64,000 nucleotides of DNA. Origin: Anastatus disparis. Taxonomy: Eukaryota > Arthropoda > Insecta > Hymenoptera > Eupelmidae. The position numbers and the translations under genes were made by a program. Shown piece after piece: positions 33,638 to 44,087 of this stretch. The stretch spans positions 556,501-620,500 of the forward strand of contig JAFFSR010000397.1 of assembly GCA_017163975.1 (NCBI GenBank). Direction: 5' to 3'. How positions within the stretch are numbered: the first letter of the stretch is position 1; every line of letters begins with the position of its first letter. Below the pieces are notes generated by a model. It was not told the DNA's origin, searched no databases, and saw only the letters and a program-made list of their open reading frames with translations.

Positions 33638-34905
33638 TTAATTTTTACGTTTATGCAAAATTAATTTATTAGCATGAACTAGTTTTGGACCACCCTTATA
33701 ATTCATAGTGATATTGCTATTTTCGTGAATTTTTAATATCTCAAAGGGTCCCAAATTATGATTTTTCTCTAATTTTCCTGGCTTTGGTGCTTTTATAAAC
33801 CATACTTCATCGCCAATATTAAAATTTACAGGATTCATAGATCTGTCATAGTATAGTTTAGATTTTTCCTTTGATGATATTAAATTTTCCTGAGCTATTT
33901 TTGCAATATCTTTCATTTTTGTTAATAACTTTTCTATATAATCATTAAAAGCTGATAATTTTTCTGATTGTTTCAAAGGTTCGCTAGATGGTAACCTAGC
34001 TGGGTAGGCGAAAACTAATTCATGTGGGAATTTATGACTTGAATGAACACTTGTATTATAGTTAAATTGTGCAAGTTCAAGCAAATTATCCCATTCGATT
34101 TTCTTATCTGCAAAATTTTTCAAATATTCGCATAAGGGATGATGAGCCCTTTCTAACGCGCCGTTAGATTGTGGGTGAAATGCGGTTGTCTTAATTTTTT
34201 TAAATTTAAATCTTTTTAAAATCGCTTTTATTTATTTACCTGTAAAATTTGCACCCTTGTCGGTAAGAACTATTTTTGGTGAACCGAAAATGCAAATGAA
34301 TTTTTTTATAAATGCTTCAGCTATAGACTCTGCTGTTTGATCTTTAAGTGCAACAGCTATTACAAATTTCGATAAATGATCTTGCATTGTTAGTATATAT
34401 TTATTATTATTTTTAGTTATATTTAAAGGTCCTACTATATCTAAAGGAATCTTATCGAATGTTTTTTCTGGAGTATCTGTTATGATCATTGGTTGTTTAG
34501 TTTTAATTCTTTTTAATTTATTTTTTTGACATGTTTCGCAATTTTTTATTCGGTTTTGTATATCAGTTTTTAAATTTTCCCAAAAGTATTTATTTTTAAT
34601 TCTATTATAAGTTCTATTAACTCCTGAATGACCTCCTATACTTGAAGAATGATATAAATCAAAAATTTTTTCTCTGTTATCAATTTTTACATATTCTGAA
34701 TTATTTAAACAAATAATAATTTTAATATCTGTATCTTTAAAAATATCATATAAAATTTCTTCAGTTTCGTTCCAAGTTATGTTTAAAATTTTAATATTCT
34801 TTGAAATGCTGAACATATTACATTTATTTTTAATTAACAGATTTTTTAGTGTATTAAAATTATTTATTAATTTTTCTTTTACTGAAATAACTGATTCTTT
34901 AATAT
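33638..34905 (-). pseudogene. Integrase of the LTR element
   Basis: Integrases join LTR ends to host DNA. From the N side: an HHCC zinc-binding part (HSSSIGGHSGVNRTYNRIK, then CETCQKNK), then the core with PLDIVGPL (first Asp) and LTDKGANFTGK (second Asp). A TAA at about 34229 interrupts the frame, then FHPQSNGALERAHH carries the catalytic Glu. The C-terminal frame 33638-34123 has GDEVWF and GPFEI, typical of the gypsy C-terminal domain. A foldback MITE at 34906-35294 separates it from the rest of pol in phase. Confidence 0.9.
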
Positions 34906-35294
34906 TTAAGAAGGGGCCGAACTATCTGTCTCTGTCTAATAGCGTTTTTCATTATTTATATAAACACTATCCTTTATAACAAGAAAAAAATAACAGCCCC
35001 CGCTAGATATTAGTATAATTAGTAAATTTTGTAATAACAATTAAATTTTTTACCGCATAGTTTTTGACTAATTAGAGACCTACTAGTTATCTAGAATATA
35101 ACCTATATTTTTTTGGTAGGTCTCTAATTATTCAAAAACTACGCAGTAAAAAAATTTGTTTGTTATTACAAAATTTACTTACTATACTAATATCTAGCGG
35201 GGGCTGCTATTTTTTTCTTGTTATACCGGATAGTGTTTACATAAATGATGAAAAACGCTATTAGACAAAGACAAATAGTTCGGTCCCTTCTTAA
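34906..35294. mobile_element. TTAA foldback MITE inside pol
   Basis: TTAAGAAGGGGCCGAACTAT ... ATAGTTCGGTCCCTTCTTAA with arms complementary nearly to the centre (CAGCCCCCGCTAGATATTAG / CTAATATCTAGCGGGGGCTG). The pol frame continues in phase across it when one TTAA is kept, so this is a clean insertion. Confidence 0.9.
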
Positions 35295-35727
35295 GAACAT
35301 AATAAAAATTTTTCTTTTTTTAAAATTTATTATTTCGATTTCATTGTCTTTTAATTCATTATTTATTTTTATATTATTTTGTACGAGATATCTATCTGTT
35401 AATTCGTCTAATGGCTTTTTTTCTGTTGTAATTAAATGAACAATATTATCTTTCCTATGTTCTATAGAATTTTTCGAATATATTATTGTATTCGATTTGT
35501 TTGTACACGTATCTTGTTGTATAATATTTTCGTCAGTCTTGACGTCTTGATTTTTTATTGTTTTAATTATTTTTTTGGGGCGACCTCGTTTCTTTTTCAT
35601 ACGTGTACGTTCTTCATTTAATTTCTGTATTTTTATTTCATTTGTTGGTAAAGGTGTTGCTTTATTATTGCTTTCGTTTTCTTTAGCTTTTTGTGCTCTT
35701 GTTACGACGTTTATTTCTACTGTATCT
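35295..35727 (-). pseudogene. Pol linker after the RNase H position
   Basis: Contains INVVTRAQKAKENES, the type of sequence that follows RNase H in gypsy-like pol, then a Lys/Asn-rich linker (KKKRGRPKK) to the integrase. RNase H itself is absent: this segment is joined directly to the RT segment FGLTN at about 35728. Confidence 0.7.
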
Positions 35728-36175
35728 ATTAGTTAAACCAAAAGGTAAAACTTTGAATTCAAATCTTCCTAAGGGATGTACGCTAAAAGCTGTTTTATGA
35801 ATATCAGATTCTCTCATTGGTACCCAATGAAAGGCCGAAACCATATCTACAGTTGTAAAATATTTATTTCCACCTAAATCATCGAAAATTTCTGTTATAG
35901 ATGGTATTATCGGGTATAGTTTTTTCATTTAATTTTCTATAATCTATGACTAAACGCCATCTTGGTTTTCCATCATTACCAGGCTTTTTTTTTACTACAA
36001 ATGCTGGTGCATTATAAGCACTTTTAGAAGGTCTTATTAAATCATTGTTGATTAATTTCTGTGTTTCTTCTATAGCGATTTCTTTTGATTTGTATGGCAA
36101 TGGGAATCGTTTAACGTATATTGGTCTATTATCTGTTAAATTTATTTCATGATAGTCTAAATTACATTTTCCCAT
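35728..36175 (-). pseudogene. Reverse transcriptase, N-terminal half only
   Basis: Frame 35879-36175 shows LPYKSKEIAIEE, LIRPSKSAYNAPAFVV and WRLVIDYRKLNEKT (RT blocks 1-2). After a frame change, frame 35683-35928 shows FTTVDMVSAFHW (block with the first catalytic Asp) and FKVLPFGLTN. The YxDD block, thumb and RNase H are missing. The junction at about 35728 is direct, which points to one internal deletion of roughly 0.8-1 kb. Confidence 0.88.
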
Positions 36176-36724
36176 TTTTTCTCCTTCAAGCCAAAATATA
36201 TCTTCATTTTGTATAATTAGATCCTTTATACTTTGTTTATTTTCTTCGTTTAAATGATTTTAAATTATTTTATTTAATAATTTTTCTTTACGATCGATAT
36301 TTTTTTCATACATATGATTTATGTTTTCATGTGTTATAGTTCCTTCAGGTTCTTCTTCCTGCATATTTAATGTTGCATTATCTTCTTCAATAAAATAAGT
36401 AAGAAATTGCTTATCTTTATTTTCAATATTAAAATTTATATTATCTTGTAATTTTAAAAGGAATTTATAATAATCTATATCTTGTTCATCTTTAAATTGA
36501 TTTTTTTCTAAAATACAGTTAATATCTTTCATAAGATTTTCTATATTTTCATTTTTATCTTGTAAAAATTGCGTAATCGAAGATATGTGTTTAGTATCTT
36601 GCATAAGCGTAATATAATTCAATAATTGAAATGTGTTAGTAACTGCTGCGTCATTTCTTTCGTTGTTTTGTATACATAAATTTAAACTTGAATTTTTTTC
36701 ATCTTTATAGTTTGTTTGAATGTA
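36176..36724 (-). pseudogene. Protease-RT spacer
   Basis: Open frame 36260-36622 is Asp/Glu/Asn-rich (EDNATLNMQEEEPEGTITH) with no domain. It lies between protease and RT, where gypsy-like polyproteins often have low-complexity spacers. Confidence 0.5.
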
Positions 36725-37309
36725 TTATTTTTTCCCATTTATTTCTAAATATCCTTTATCTAGTCTTAATTTATTTTCTTTTAAAACATTTATACCTAAA
36801 ATTCCGTCATAGGGTATCGAAAATTTTTTTGACGCTACATGAAAATTTGTTGGTGATTTGTTTATAGGGAAATTAACTATACCACATGTTTTTATAAGTG
36901 TATTAGAAATTTCTGATGAATACATTTTAATATTATCATTAATAGAATTAGGTGATACTAATTTTTCTTTTACTATATTAAGTTGAGCACCTGTATCTAT
37001 TAATAATTTACATACTTCGTCTGTAAATGGATTTTTTATTTCAATAAATTGTAGTGTGTCCCCTAGTTTAAATATGTGAATTGGTATATTTTTATCTATA
37101 TCATTTTCAGAATTACTTATTTCAGTTTCTTTATTTATGTTGTTTATATTTTTGGATTTGTTTTCATGTGTTATTACTAATTTTGAGTCATTTTTCACCT
37201 GTGGTTTGAATTCTATCGGATCGTATGGAATTTCTTTCTCTATACTACAGTTTAATGTAACACTTAAATTATTTATATCGATATTCTCAAATGTGTCACA
37301 TGTTTCCAA
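36725..37309 (-). CDS. Retroviral-type aspartic protease
   Basis: 194-codon frame. The active-site triad region CKLLIDTGAQLNIV (DTGA) is preceded by hydrophobic residues and followed, about 75 residues later, by DGILGINVL, the conserved ILG segment of retropepsins. This enzyme would cut the gag-pol polyprotein. The N-terminal ~90 residues are an Asn/Lys-rich linker. The frame is intact here, but the element is defective elsewhere. Confidence 0.85.
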   Translation of the reverse strand: METCDTFENIDINNLSVTLNCSIEKEIPYDPIEFKPQVKNDSKLVITHENKSKNINNINKETEISNSENDIDKNIPIHIFKLGDTLQFIEIKNPFTDEVCKLLIDTGAQLNIVKEKLVSPNSINDNIKMYSSEISNTLIKTCGIVNFPINKSPTNFHVASKKFSIPYDGILGINVLKENKLRLDKGYLEINGKK

Positions 37310-37379
37310 TTCATAATCAATTTCGTGTTCTCTTGCAAAATATTGAATGTCTTCATAATTATTGATTCATTATTTGATT

Positions 37380-38160
37380 CAGTTATTTTTGATTGACATT
37401 GTTCATTTGTATGATTGGTTTTTTTGCATAATGTGCAAAATTTTTCTTGCTTTCTTTCTAAATTTTTAATTGTGAAACATGTATCAAGTGAGTGTCCTAA
37501 TTTTTTACAATATGGACATTGTATATTTTGATTATTGTTTTGAGGTTTTTTATTTTGATAACCTCGTTTCTTGCATTGCTCTATATTATGTACTTTAGTT
37601 TTACAGTATCTACAAAATTTATGTTGACCTCTTTGTCCATATTCATTATTACATCGATTATTTCCATTATAATTATTCCTGCAGTCTCTACCTCAGTGAC
37701 CCCATCTGTCACATAATTGGCATCTTATTTGATCATCTGATTTAATTTGATTTACAAATATCTTGAATTTTTCGCAATTTGTAGTGCTGTGATTCTGATT
37801 GCAAATGTCACAAGTTTATGTTAGTATATTAATCTTTTCTTCGGTTTGATTACATAATTCAGAATTGTGTCCGTTCTTTTTGCATTTCCAGCATAATTCA
37901 TATTTTTTTATAATCGGACAACGACTTACTTGATGGCTATTTTCTTGGCAGTATTGACAATATTGTTCATTGTCATCTAAAAGTGTACACATACCTCTTG
38001 AATGTCCTAGTTGATTACAAAATTTGCATATTATTTTATTTTATCTTTTGTATTAGTGCACTGATATGACGAGTGAGTTGGTTCTTTACAATATACACAA
38101 CTTGCAATATTGCAACATAACGCCTTATGACCTATATCTTTACATATTTGGCAGCATGTT
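37380..38160 (-). pseudogene. Array of ten CCHC zinc knuckles (gag nucleocapsid)
   Basis: Minus strand, successive knuckles CQICKDIGHKALC, CVYCKEPTHSSYQC, CKFCNQLGHSRGMC, CQYCQENSHQVSRC, CWKCKKNGHNSELC, CDICNQNHSTTNC, a CQLCDRWGH knuckle with a stop inside, CRYCKTKVHNIEQC, CPYCKKLGHSLDTC and CTLCKKTNHTNEQC. Most fit C-x2-C-x4-H-x4-C; the sixth is one residue short. Stops near 37686 and 37819 and a frame change near 38040 break the array. Such knuckles bind RNA; one or two are usual. Confidence 0.88.
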
Positions 38161-38162
38161 AT

Positions 38163-39522
38163 TTATTTCGGTGATTTTTCAAAGATATCACTAACCATAA
38201 TTTTTTTTGTATTTTGATCCGATTGTGTTCTAATATCTTTATATTTTTCCAAATTTTTTTCTATTTTTATTGCTTTATCAGTTGCTTGTGAAAAATCCTG
38301 GACTTCTCCTAATTCATATCTAATTTCACTATTTAAGCCTTCTTTAAAATATTTTAATGTATTTGCATCCAGTTCACCATTAAAACGTTGTAAAGCATCT
38401 CTTGTTATGCCGTTTTCATTTTTCTTTTTATCTGTAATTTTTGAACTTAATTTTGTTATTCTTTCTATGTAATCGACCACTGATTCATGCTTTGCTTGTT
38501 GAATTCGTTCTAATTTTGCATATAAAGAGTGTAAATTATCAATCTCTGGATATAATTTTTTTATGAATTTAATAAATTCTTCTATAGTTTCAATTCTACT
38601 ACCCTTTATAGCAGTACGAATTGTTCCTGATAGCTTAAATATTAAATAGTTCATAAATTTCGATTGTTCTTCTTCACTCAACATATCTTTTGCAATTTCT
38701 AATTTTTCTGTATAAACTTCTAAAGGTATATTTTTTCCATCAAATTCAGGTACTGATCTTGAAATTTCTTTCAGTGAGTATCCTAATGTATTTTCCATGT
38801 TTGTATTATCCTGTAAATTTCTAATTTCGACAATCGAATTGTTATTATTTCCCACAAGAATATTCTCTTCGTCTATATATTGATAACTTTCTTGTTTGAT
38901 AGATAAATTTCCCGTATCGTTAAATATTCCGTCTGCTGTTGTATTATTTTCAGAATAAAGCGTCACGTCTCTCCTTAAAGTATATTTGTCTAAAAAACTG
39001 TCTTGTAGATTATTTTTTTGTGTTGTTTTAGTACTTTTGGAAATTATTTTTGGGATTGTTCCTGTAGATTTACTTAATGGTGTATTCTGTTTGTTTAAAA
39101 TATCTGTACAGCTTGTATTTGGACTATTATTTTCACTTGTTTCTTGTGGAATATTTATGTCCTCTGTTAGATCTGCGGTGTTATTTTCGATTGTTTCTTG
39201 TGAAATATTCGTTAAATTTAAGGTATTATTTTCAATTGTTGTGTCTAACGTTTTATTTGGAGAACGTGCAACTTTTGTACTTTTGCGAAATGGATCGATA
39301 TTTTCGTAGATACGTTTTTTCTTTTTTTCTTGCTCCCTTGAAACCGCTTGTTTACTATATTTTCTGTTTCTATCGCGAATAGCATTAATATTTTCGTTCT
39401 CTTTAGTAGATATTTTAAATTTTCGACAAATTTCGAATAATTCTAATTTAGAGTATGATTATAGACACTGTGTTTTCCCTTCTTTTAAATTATCCGATAG
39501 CTCTTTAAAATTTATCCTACTC
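38163..39522 (-). pseudogene. Gag (capsid) of the LTR element
   Basis: ATG at 39522 starts MSRINFKELSDNLKEG; a stop follows about 20 codons later. An acidic Ser/Thr/Asn-rich segment leads to the open frame 38163-38966 (first codon GTG, so the true start is upstream). The capsid-like part has FDGKNIPLEVYTEKLE, LSGTIRTAIKG, YAKLERIQQAKHESVVDYI and FKEGLNSEIRYEL, the pattern of Ty3/gypsy gag (major homology-like QxxxESVxxY). It ends at a TAA just before the zinc knuckles. Confidence 0.75.
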
Positions 39523-40472
39523 ATTTGTAATATTCATTATTTATTTTCCAATAAAGATCACATAACACGAAAATAAAAAAAAAATGAGAAATATTATTTT
39601 ATAAATATTAATGATTATATTTTTAAATATTGTTTGTTAACCAAAAATAACGCATTTAAAATTTCTTTGACACTGACCTATTTTAAAAATAGATAAAAAT
39701 GCTGACTTTTGCTTTGAATTCTTTTCTTTCTTTGACCTACTGTTGTTGAAAATATCCGCGAGTATGTCACACGGTAATTTTGCTGAGTCAAAATTTTTAT
39801 GAGTTCGATACTCTTTATAGTTATTTGATTACCAGTGTCTATTTTTTTAAATGCCGTTTTGTTCTGACTTTCAATATTTAATGTTGAGTCAGGTTTTCTT
39901 TTATTCACCGAAACGTATTTACTTTCAAAACTATGTATTGAAAATTATGTTATTTTCACGATTTTAATGAATTGTTAATGTATCAGATTACTGGTATCAA
40001 TGCAAGAAACTTTTTAATATAATTGATAAAAAATGAAAAAATGTTTTACAATTATTAAGAATGTATGAACTTATTTATTCAATTATTTTAATTGAATATA
40101 ATGTTTAATCGCGCACTTCACGATTGTATATTTTAATTACGCACTATGCGTATGATATATGTATTTAAATACAATATATATATTTTTATTAATTGACGCA
40201 ATTCGCTAATAATGCACTTCGCGTATATATATTTATTTGTTTTAGATAACACTATTAATGACACACTTTGTGTTCATTTTTAATGACGCTATTCGCTTTA
40301 AATATTGCACTTCGCGTATAAATAATTTATTTAATGGACGCTATTTTGCGTATAATATTTATTGTGCCTTTGGAAATATAATATTTTATTTGACGCACTT
40401 TTGCGTTTTCTTAATTCACTTTTAAACACTGTATTTATAATTGGTCCTTCATATATATTTTTATGCACTTTG

Positions 40473-40510
<38 letters not shown>

Positions 40511-40559
40511 ATTTTCTCTAATGATCCCTCAATATATTCAATACGATTCCTCAATTAAA
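39523..40559. promoter_or_regulatory. 5' leader of LTR element with palindromic CGCACTTTGCG repeats
   Basis: Between gag and the PBS. From 40110 to 40410 there are about nine short near-palindromes such as GCACTTCGCGTA (40214, 40305), GCACTATGCG (40140), GACGCTATTTTGCG (40334) and GACGCACTTTTGCG (40391), spaced 20-70 bp. A (AT)n(AG)n microsatellite follows at 40476-40510. The leaders of gypsy-type elements can hold insulator protein sites; that role is only a suggestion here. Confidence 0.5.
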
Positions 40560-40577
40560 AAGTTTGTACCGGAACCA
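40560..40577 (-). promoter_or_regulatory. Candidate primer-binding site
   Basis: Three bases inside the 5' LTR end, the minus strand reads TGGTTCCGGTACAAAC. It begins with TGG, complementary to a tRNA CCA end. The matching tRNA was not identified. Confidence 0.55.
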
Positions 40578-40580
40578 AAA

Positions 40581-41328
40581 TGTTAAGTCCTAGCTTTCAC
40601 CAGGACTAAATAAAAGTGTATGATTTTATTATGTTGGTATATTTTTGTATGATTTTAAATATGAATTTGAATTAATTTGGAAAAATTGAATTAATTATTA
40701 CATTATAATTATGAAAGATAAATATATGTATAATCTAGTGGTGAAATGAACTCCACCAATATTTAATTGAGTAAACCGATCTCACAATTAAAATATATTG
40801 AAGAATATTTATTTAGAGTACTTGAATAGAGAATATATAAATTGAATATTCTTACCTTGATTAATTCAAGTAGATGAAGGCTGGATACAGACAGACAAAG
40901 AATAGATATAGGCACGATTTGAAATAAGACTCGAGTCGAATATAAGAAACTTTTAAGATATTTATTGACACTTGTAAAAATAATTGATATTGAATACAAT
41001 AACTTTATTTGAATTTGAATTTGAATTTAAATTTGAAATACAGGATTTACGACTTGGTACCAACGATGATCCTGGGGTAGTGCCCACTGTCATTAATTTC
41101 AGTCGGCTTTTATAAGATTTATCTTGACATAATTTCATTAAGTAATAAGTGGATCTTGCTTGTTTTATGATTTAATAATTTCGAAGTCAACGAATTTCGT
41201 TGCTTAATATCAACTTGAAGTTTCTTTACTGCTTAGGTTAACACATTCTTTTATTGTTCGATGACTGTTTAATTAGTTCATCAATATCATGTTAAGAAAA
41301 AGATATTTAGAAATTATAAATTAAAAAG
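40581..41328 (-). repeat. 5' LTR (right)
   Basis: Same sequence as 27377-28516 without the MITE, with scattered point differences. It starts (plus strand) TGTTAAGTCCTAGC. The boundary with the TAATAT duplication is at about 41328. Confidence 0.88.
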
Positions 41329-41334
41329 TAATAT

Positions 41335-42330
41335 AAAAGATACGTTGTGACGTAACAATATCATTTTCAGTTGATGATTTTTGAAATTTTATGTATGCTC
41401 TATCATGTCCTTTATTTAAATACTTAAATAAATATTAAAGACTCATAATAGATGCACAATATTCAACATTAATATGGCAATTGTATTTTTTGAGAAGAAT
41501 CGAATTATATGGAACAACCATTGAATTATCAACTTTTATATTTTGGCCATTAATTTTTTTATTATAATAATAATCAAAAGAATCATTTTTTCTTCTTCTA
41601 TATTTAGGAAATCCGTTTTCTTCAAAAGTAGTGTTTTCGCAATAATTTTTGGGAAAGTGTTTTGAACATGTTTTGTTGTTTAGATCATAGCAAGGGGTTT
41701 CCTTGCTATGTGGTCCATGTAACATGTGTTTTAATACTAAAACTTTTAACTCGTTTTTATCTTCAAGAATTTCAGCTGAAATGAATGTATCAATGTCTAC
41801 AGGATTTGATAATTTTGATTTATGATCTAATATAAAATTCATGTAAATATGAGGTAATCCTGCTTTTTAAAATTCTATAACCCAAAACCAAGTAATAATT
41901 GGACCAAATATTTTTCCTGATATAATATCAGATAAAATTGCTCTACATATAGCGTAAAAAAGACGTACATATATTGTGGGTATATCATTACAAGTTGTAC
42001 CTGAAGGAAAGTTTTCTAACACATTTTTAATTTCTGGCCAATTAGGATTAAAAGTCAAAGTTATAAATGAATCCGGTCTTCTTTTTTTTCTTACAAATGG
42101 ACATGGCATCTTGATAATTTTTGTTCATATATCTAGGACTACCAATATATGTAGCTGGTAATACATACATGTTACCTAATCTTTTTTTAATATAATTTTT
42201 AGTATCATTGAAAGCACTCTTGGAGATATGATCTATTATACCTTGATAACATTTTATTCTTAACTTATGTTGATTATACTTTAAAACTAATCTTGTACGT
42301 TCAATTACAATATAAGCTTGTATCACATAC
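41335..42330 (-). pseudogene. Helitron H2 Rep domain, HUH motif mutated
   Basis: In order: INQHKLRIKCYQG-type sequence, NMYVLPATYIGSPRYMNKNY, QDAMSIC, a frame change, RRPDSFITLTFNPNWPE, VRLFYAICRAILSD, then a stop and KAGLPHIYMNFILDH. The last is the HUH motif with the second His replaced by Tyr. Then come KHMLHGPHSKETPCYD, CSKHFPK, MVVPYNSILLKKYNCHINVE and YLFKYLNKGHDRAY. Rep nicks and joins DNA in rolling-circle transposition. The frame stops at 41335 where the LTR element starts and resumes in phase at 27370. Confidence 0.88.
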
Positions 42331-42369
42331 TGTTATGTTAGTCTTCCTGCAGATAATATAGGATTGAAC

Positions 42370-43301
42370 TCAGAATTTGATTTGTATCCCAAACGGTAAG
42401 AATAATATTGAAATGGTGCCATTTTTTTTCACATAAGGATTATTTGCATTTAAAACTTGTGATATAATTTCTATATGCTCTTTTACTAACATATTATTTT
42501 GTTTTAACAAATAATCAATTCGTTTCCAATTATCATACATATAGATTTGACCACATTGACGTTTTTTTCCATCTTTAATTTCCATGGTATTTGGTGTTAA
42601 GTGATATACTTGACCTTGAATTTTTTGATTATTTATCCTTTTTTATTAACATCAACACATTCACTATGAAATGTTACAAATGAAAAGCTGTTATTGTAAT
42701 AACGAATAAGTTGTCTGAATTTGTAATTGAATAATAAGTTTTTTAAACATTCATCATAATTATTCAATGATTGAATTTTGACTTTATCATTATGACAACA
42801 ATTTTTTTTTTTAAATTCTTCTTTCTAAAATACAGCATTACAATGAGGAAAAATATAATCCATTTACCCAAAATTATTATAAAATTTATTTGGAAATATT
42901 TTGTTTGCTTTTTGAATTTGTCCTTTTTTTTAAATTCTTTGTTGACTCATGTTTTCCGTAATATCTCTACTTCTTTTTTTTTTAATCTTTCTTCAGTCAT
43001 ATTTTTTGCAATAATATTTATTTTCCTTTTTGAATATATTCATCATTCATTTCTTTTTATTTTTTCTTCTCTTTTCTTTTTTCGATCATGTTTTCAATCG
43101 TTTCTGTTTTTCTTTTTTTTTTAGTCGCTCTTCATTCATATCATCAACGATATTATTTATTTTTCTTTTTTGAATATATTCAGCTTTCATGTCTTTTTTT
43201 CTTTTTGTTTCTTTCTTTATTCATGAAACATACTTCATCACGTTTTTTTTAATCAATTTTTTTTAGTAGAATTTCGATAAATATGAGTATTCTAATATTT
43301 T
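42370..43301 (-). pseudogene. Helitron H2 N-terminal region: charged coiled-coil-like linker
   Basis: Minus strand reads GKKRQCGQIYMYDNWKRIDY at 42500-42585. Upstream it is a Lys/Glu/Arg-rich stretch with repeats like MTEERLKKK, MNEERLKKKRKTE and MIEKREKKK, consistent with the basic repeat region before Helitron Rep. Stops occur. The plus-strand frame at 42771-43124 (Phe/Ser/Leu-rich) is its shadow. Confidence 0.55.
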
Positions 43302-43470
43302 TTATGATGTTTTTTTATAGATTAAATTATAATATTCTATAACATCGTAATGACCATCATGAATAGGACCTGACATTTGTAATTTTAATGTTAATGGACT
43401 CAATGATTCACCATATTCATTAATAAATCCCAATATTTCATCATAAATTATTACATTAAGAGGACTTTGG
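43302..43470 (-). pseudogene. OTU-like protease, C-terminal half
   Basis: Reads IQSPLNVIIYDEILGF ... LKLQMSGPIHDGHYDVIEYY. HYDVI carries the catalytic His pattern of OTU cysteine proteases. OTU domains are known N-terminal partners in some animal Helitrons. The N-terminal half is at 43827-44087; a palindromic MITE lies between. Confidence 0.7.
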
Positions 43471-43826
43471 ATCTCTCCATCCTCTTCCAATTAAAAAATG
43501 TAGGTTTTTTGGAAAAACTAGTGATTAGGAGTTGTCCGCAACTTATATAGTAAAAAGCAATATTTTTTCTGATAAGAACGAATTAATTTTGATGCTTTGT
43601 TTTCAAGAAAAGTTTGACATACTTAAAAATCATAACTTAGGTTAGAGAATATGATTTTTTAAGTATGTCAAACTTTTATTGGAAACAAAGCATCAAAATT
43701 AATTTGTCCTCATCAGAAAAAATATTGCTTTTTATTGTACAAGTTGCGGACAACTCTTAATTTTTATCAATAATCGCCAGTTTTTTCAAAAACCTACATT
43801 TTTTGAGTAAAAAAGGATGGAGAGAT
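43471..43826. mobile_element. Palindromic MITE splitting the OTU domain
   Basis: ATCTCTCCATCCTCTTCC ... AGGATGGAGAGAT with long arms (ATGTAGGTTTTTTGG / CAAAAACCTACAT; GAGTTGTCCGCAACTT / AAGTTGCGGACAACTC; TTTGATGCTTTGTTTTC / GGAAACAAAGCATCAAA). The inner boundary GGAGTTGTCC...GGACAACTCTTAA may mark a second, nested element. Confidence 0.75.
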
Positions 43827-44087
43827 AGCACGTGTCCCTTACAAATGCTATAATTTCCGCTTCACCACGGTTAAAACAGTCTGCTAACATATTGAATTGG
43901 TATAAATCTTTTTTGTCATTGTATCATTAATATTTAAATCATCGTTAACTATTATGTGAGGTTCGTAAATAGACCAATTGTCAATCATATATAATACAAT
44001 GCTTTTTCTAATTTGCATATGTTTGTTTTGATCATTATATAAGAATGAAGAAGACGACCTGAATAAACAATTTTCATCTTTATCCAT
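43827..44087 (-). pseudogene. OTU-like protease, N-terminal half
   Basis: Starts MDKDENCLFRSSSSFLY: D-x-x-x-C is the Asp/Cys active-site pattern of OTU proteases (DGNCLFRS in the family). It continues with MIDNWSIYEPHI and, after a frame change near 43900, LADCFNRGEAEIIAF, which precedes the MITE. With the C-terminal half it makes an OTU domain of normal length. Confidence 0.72.

Larger units (their letters stand above)
27377..41328 (-). mobile_element. Env-bearing LTR retrotransposon (Ty3/gypsy type), 14 kb with nested insertions
   Basis: Two LTRs (about 745 bp each without insertion), a PBS-like site, then on the minus strand gag, zinc knuckles, protease, reverse transcriptase, integrase and env. 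Pol order PR-RT-(RNase H)-IN identifies the Ty3/gypsy lineage; an env third gene recalls errantivirus-like insect endogenous retroviruses. It is flanked by TAATAT and inserted in Helitron H2. Two foldback MITEs and one non-autonomous Helitron have inserted in it. Many stops, frameshifts and a pol deletion make it defective. Confidence 0.9.

Noticed and set aside
39077..39382. Plus-strand 101- and 107-codon frames
   Set aside because: Antisense of the gag N-terminal segment.
42771..43124. 117-codon Phe/Leu-rich plus-strand membrane protein
   Set aside because: It is the antisense of the Lys/Glu-rich Helitron N-terminal region.
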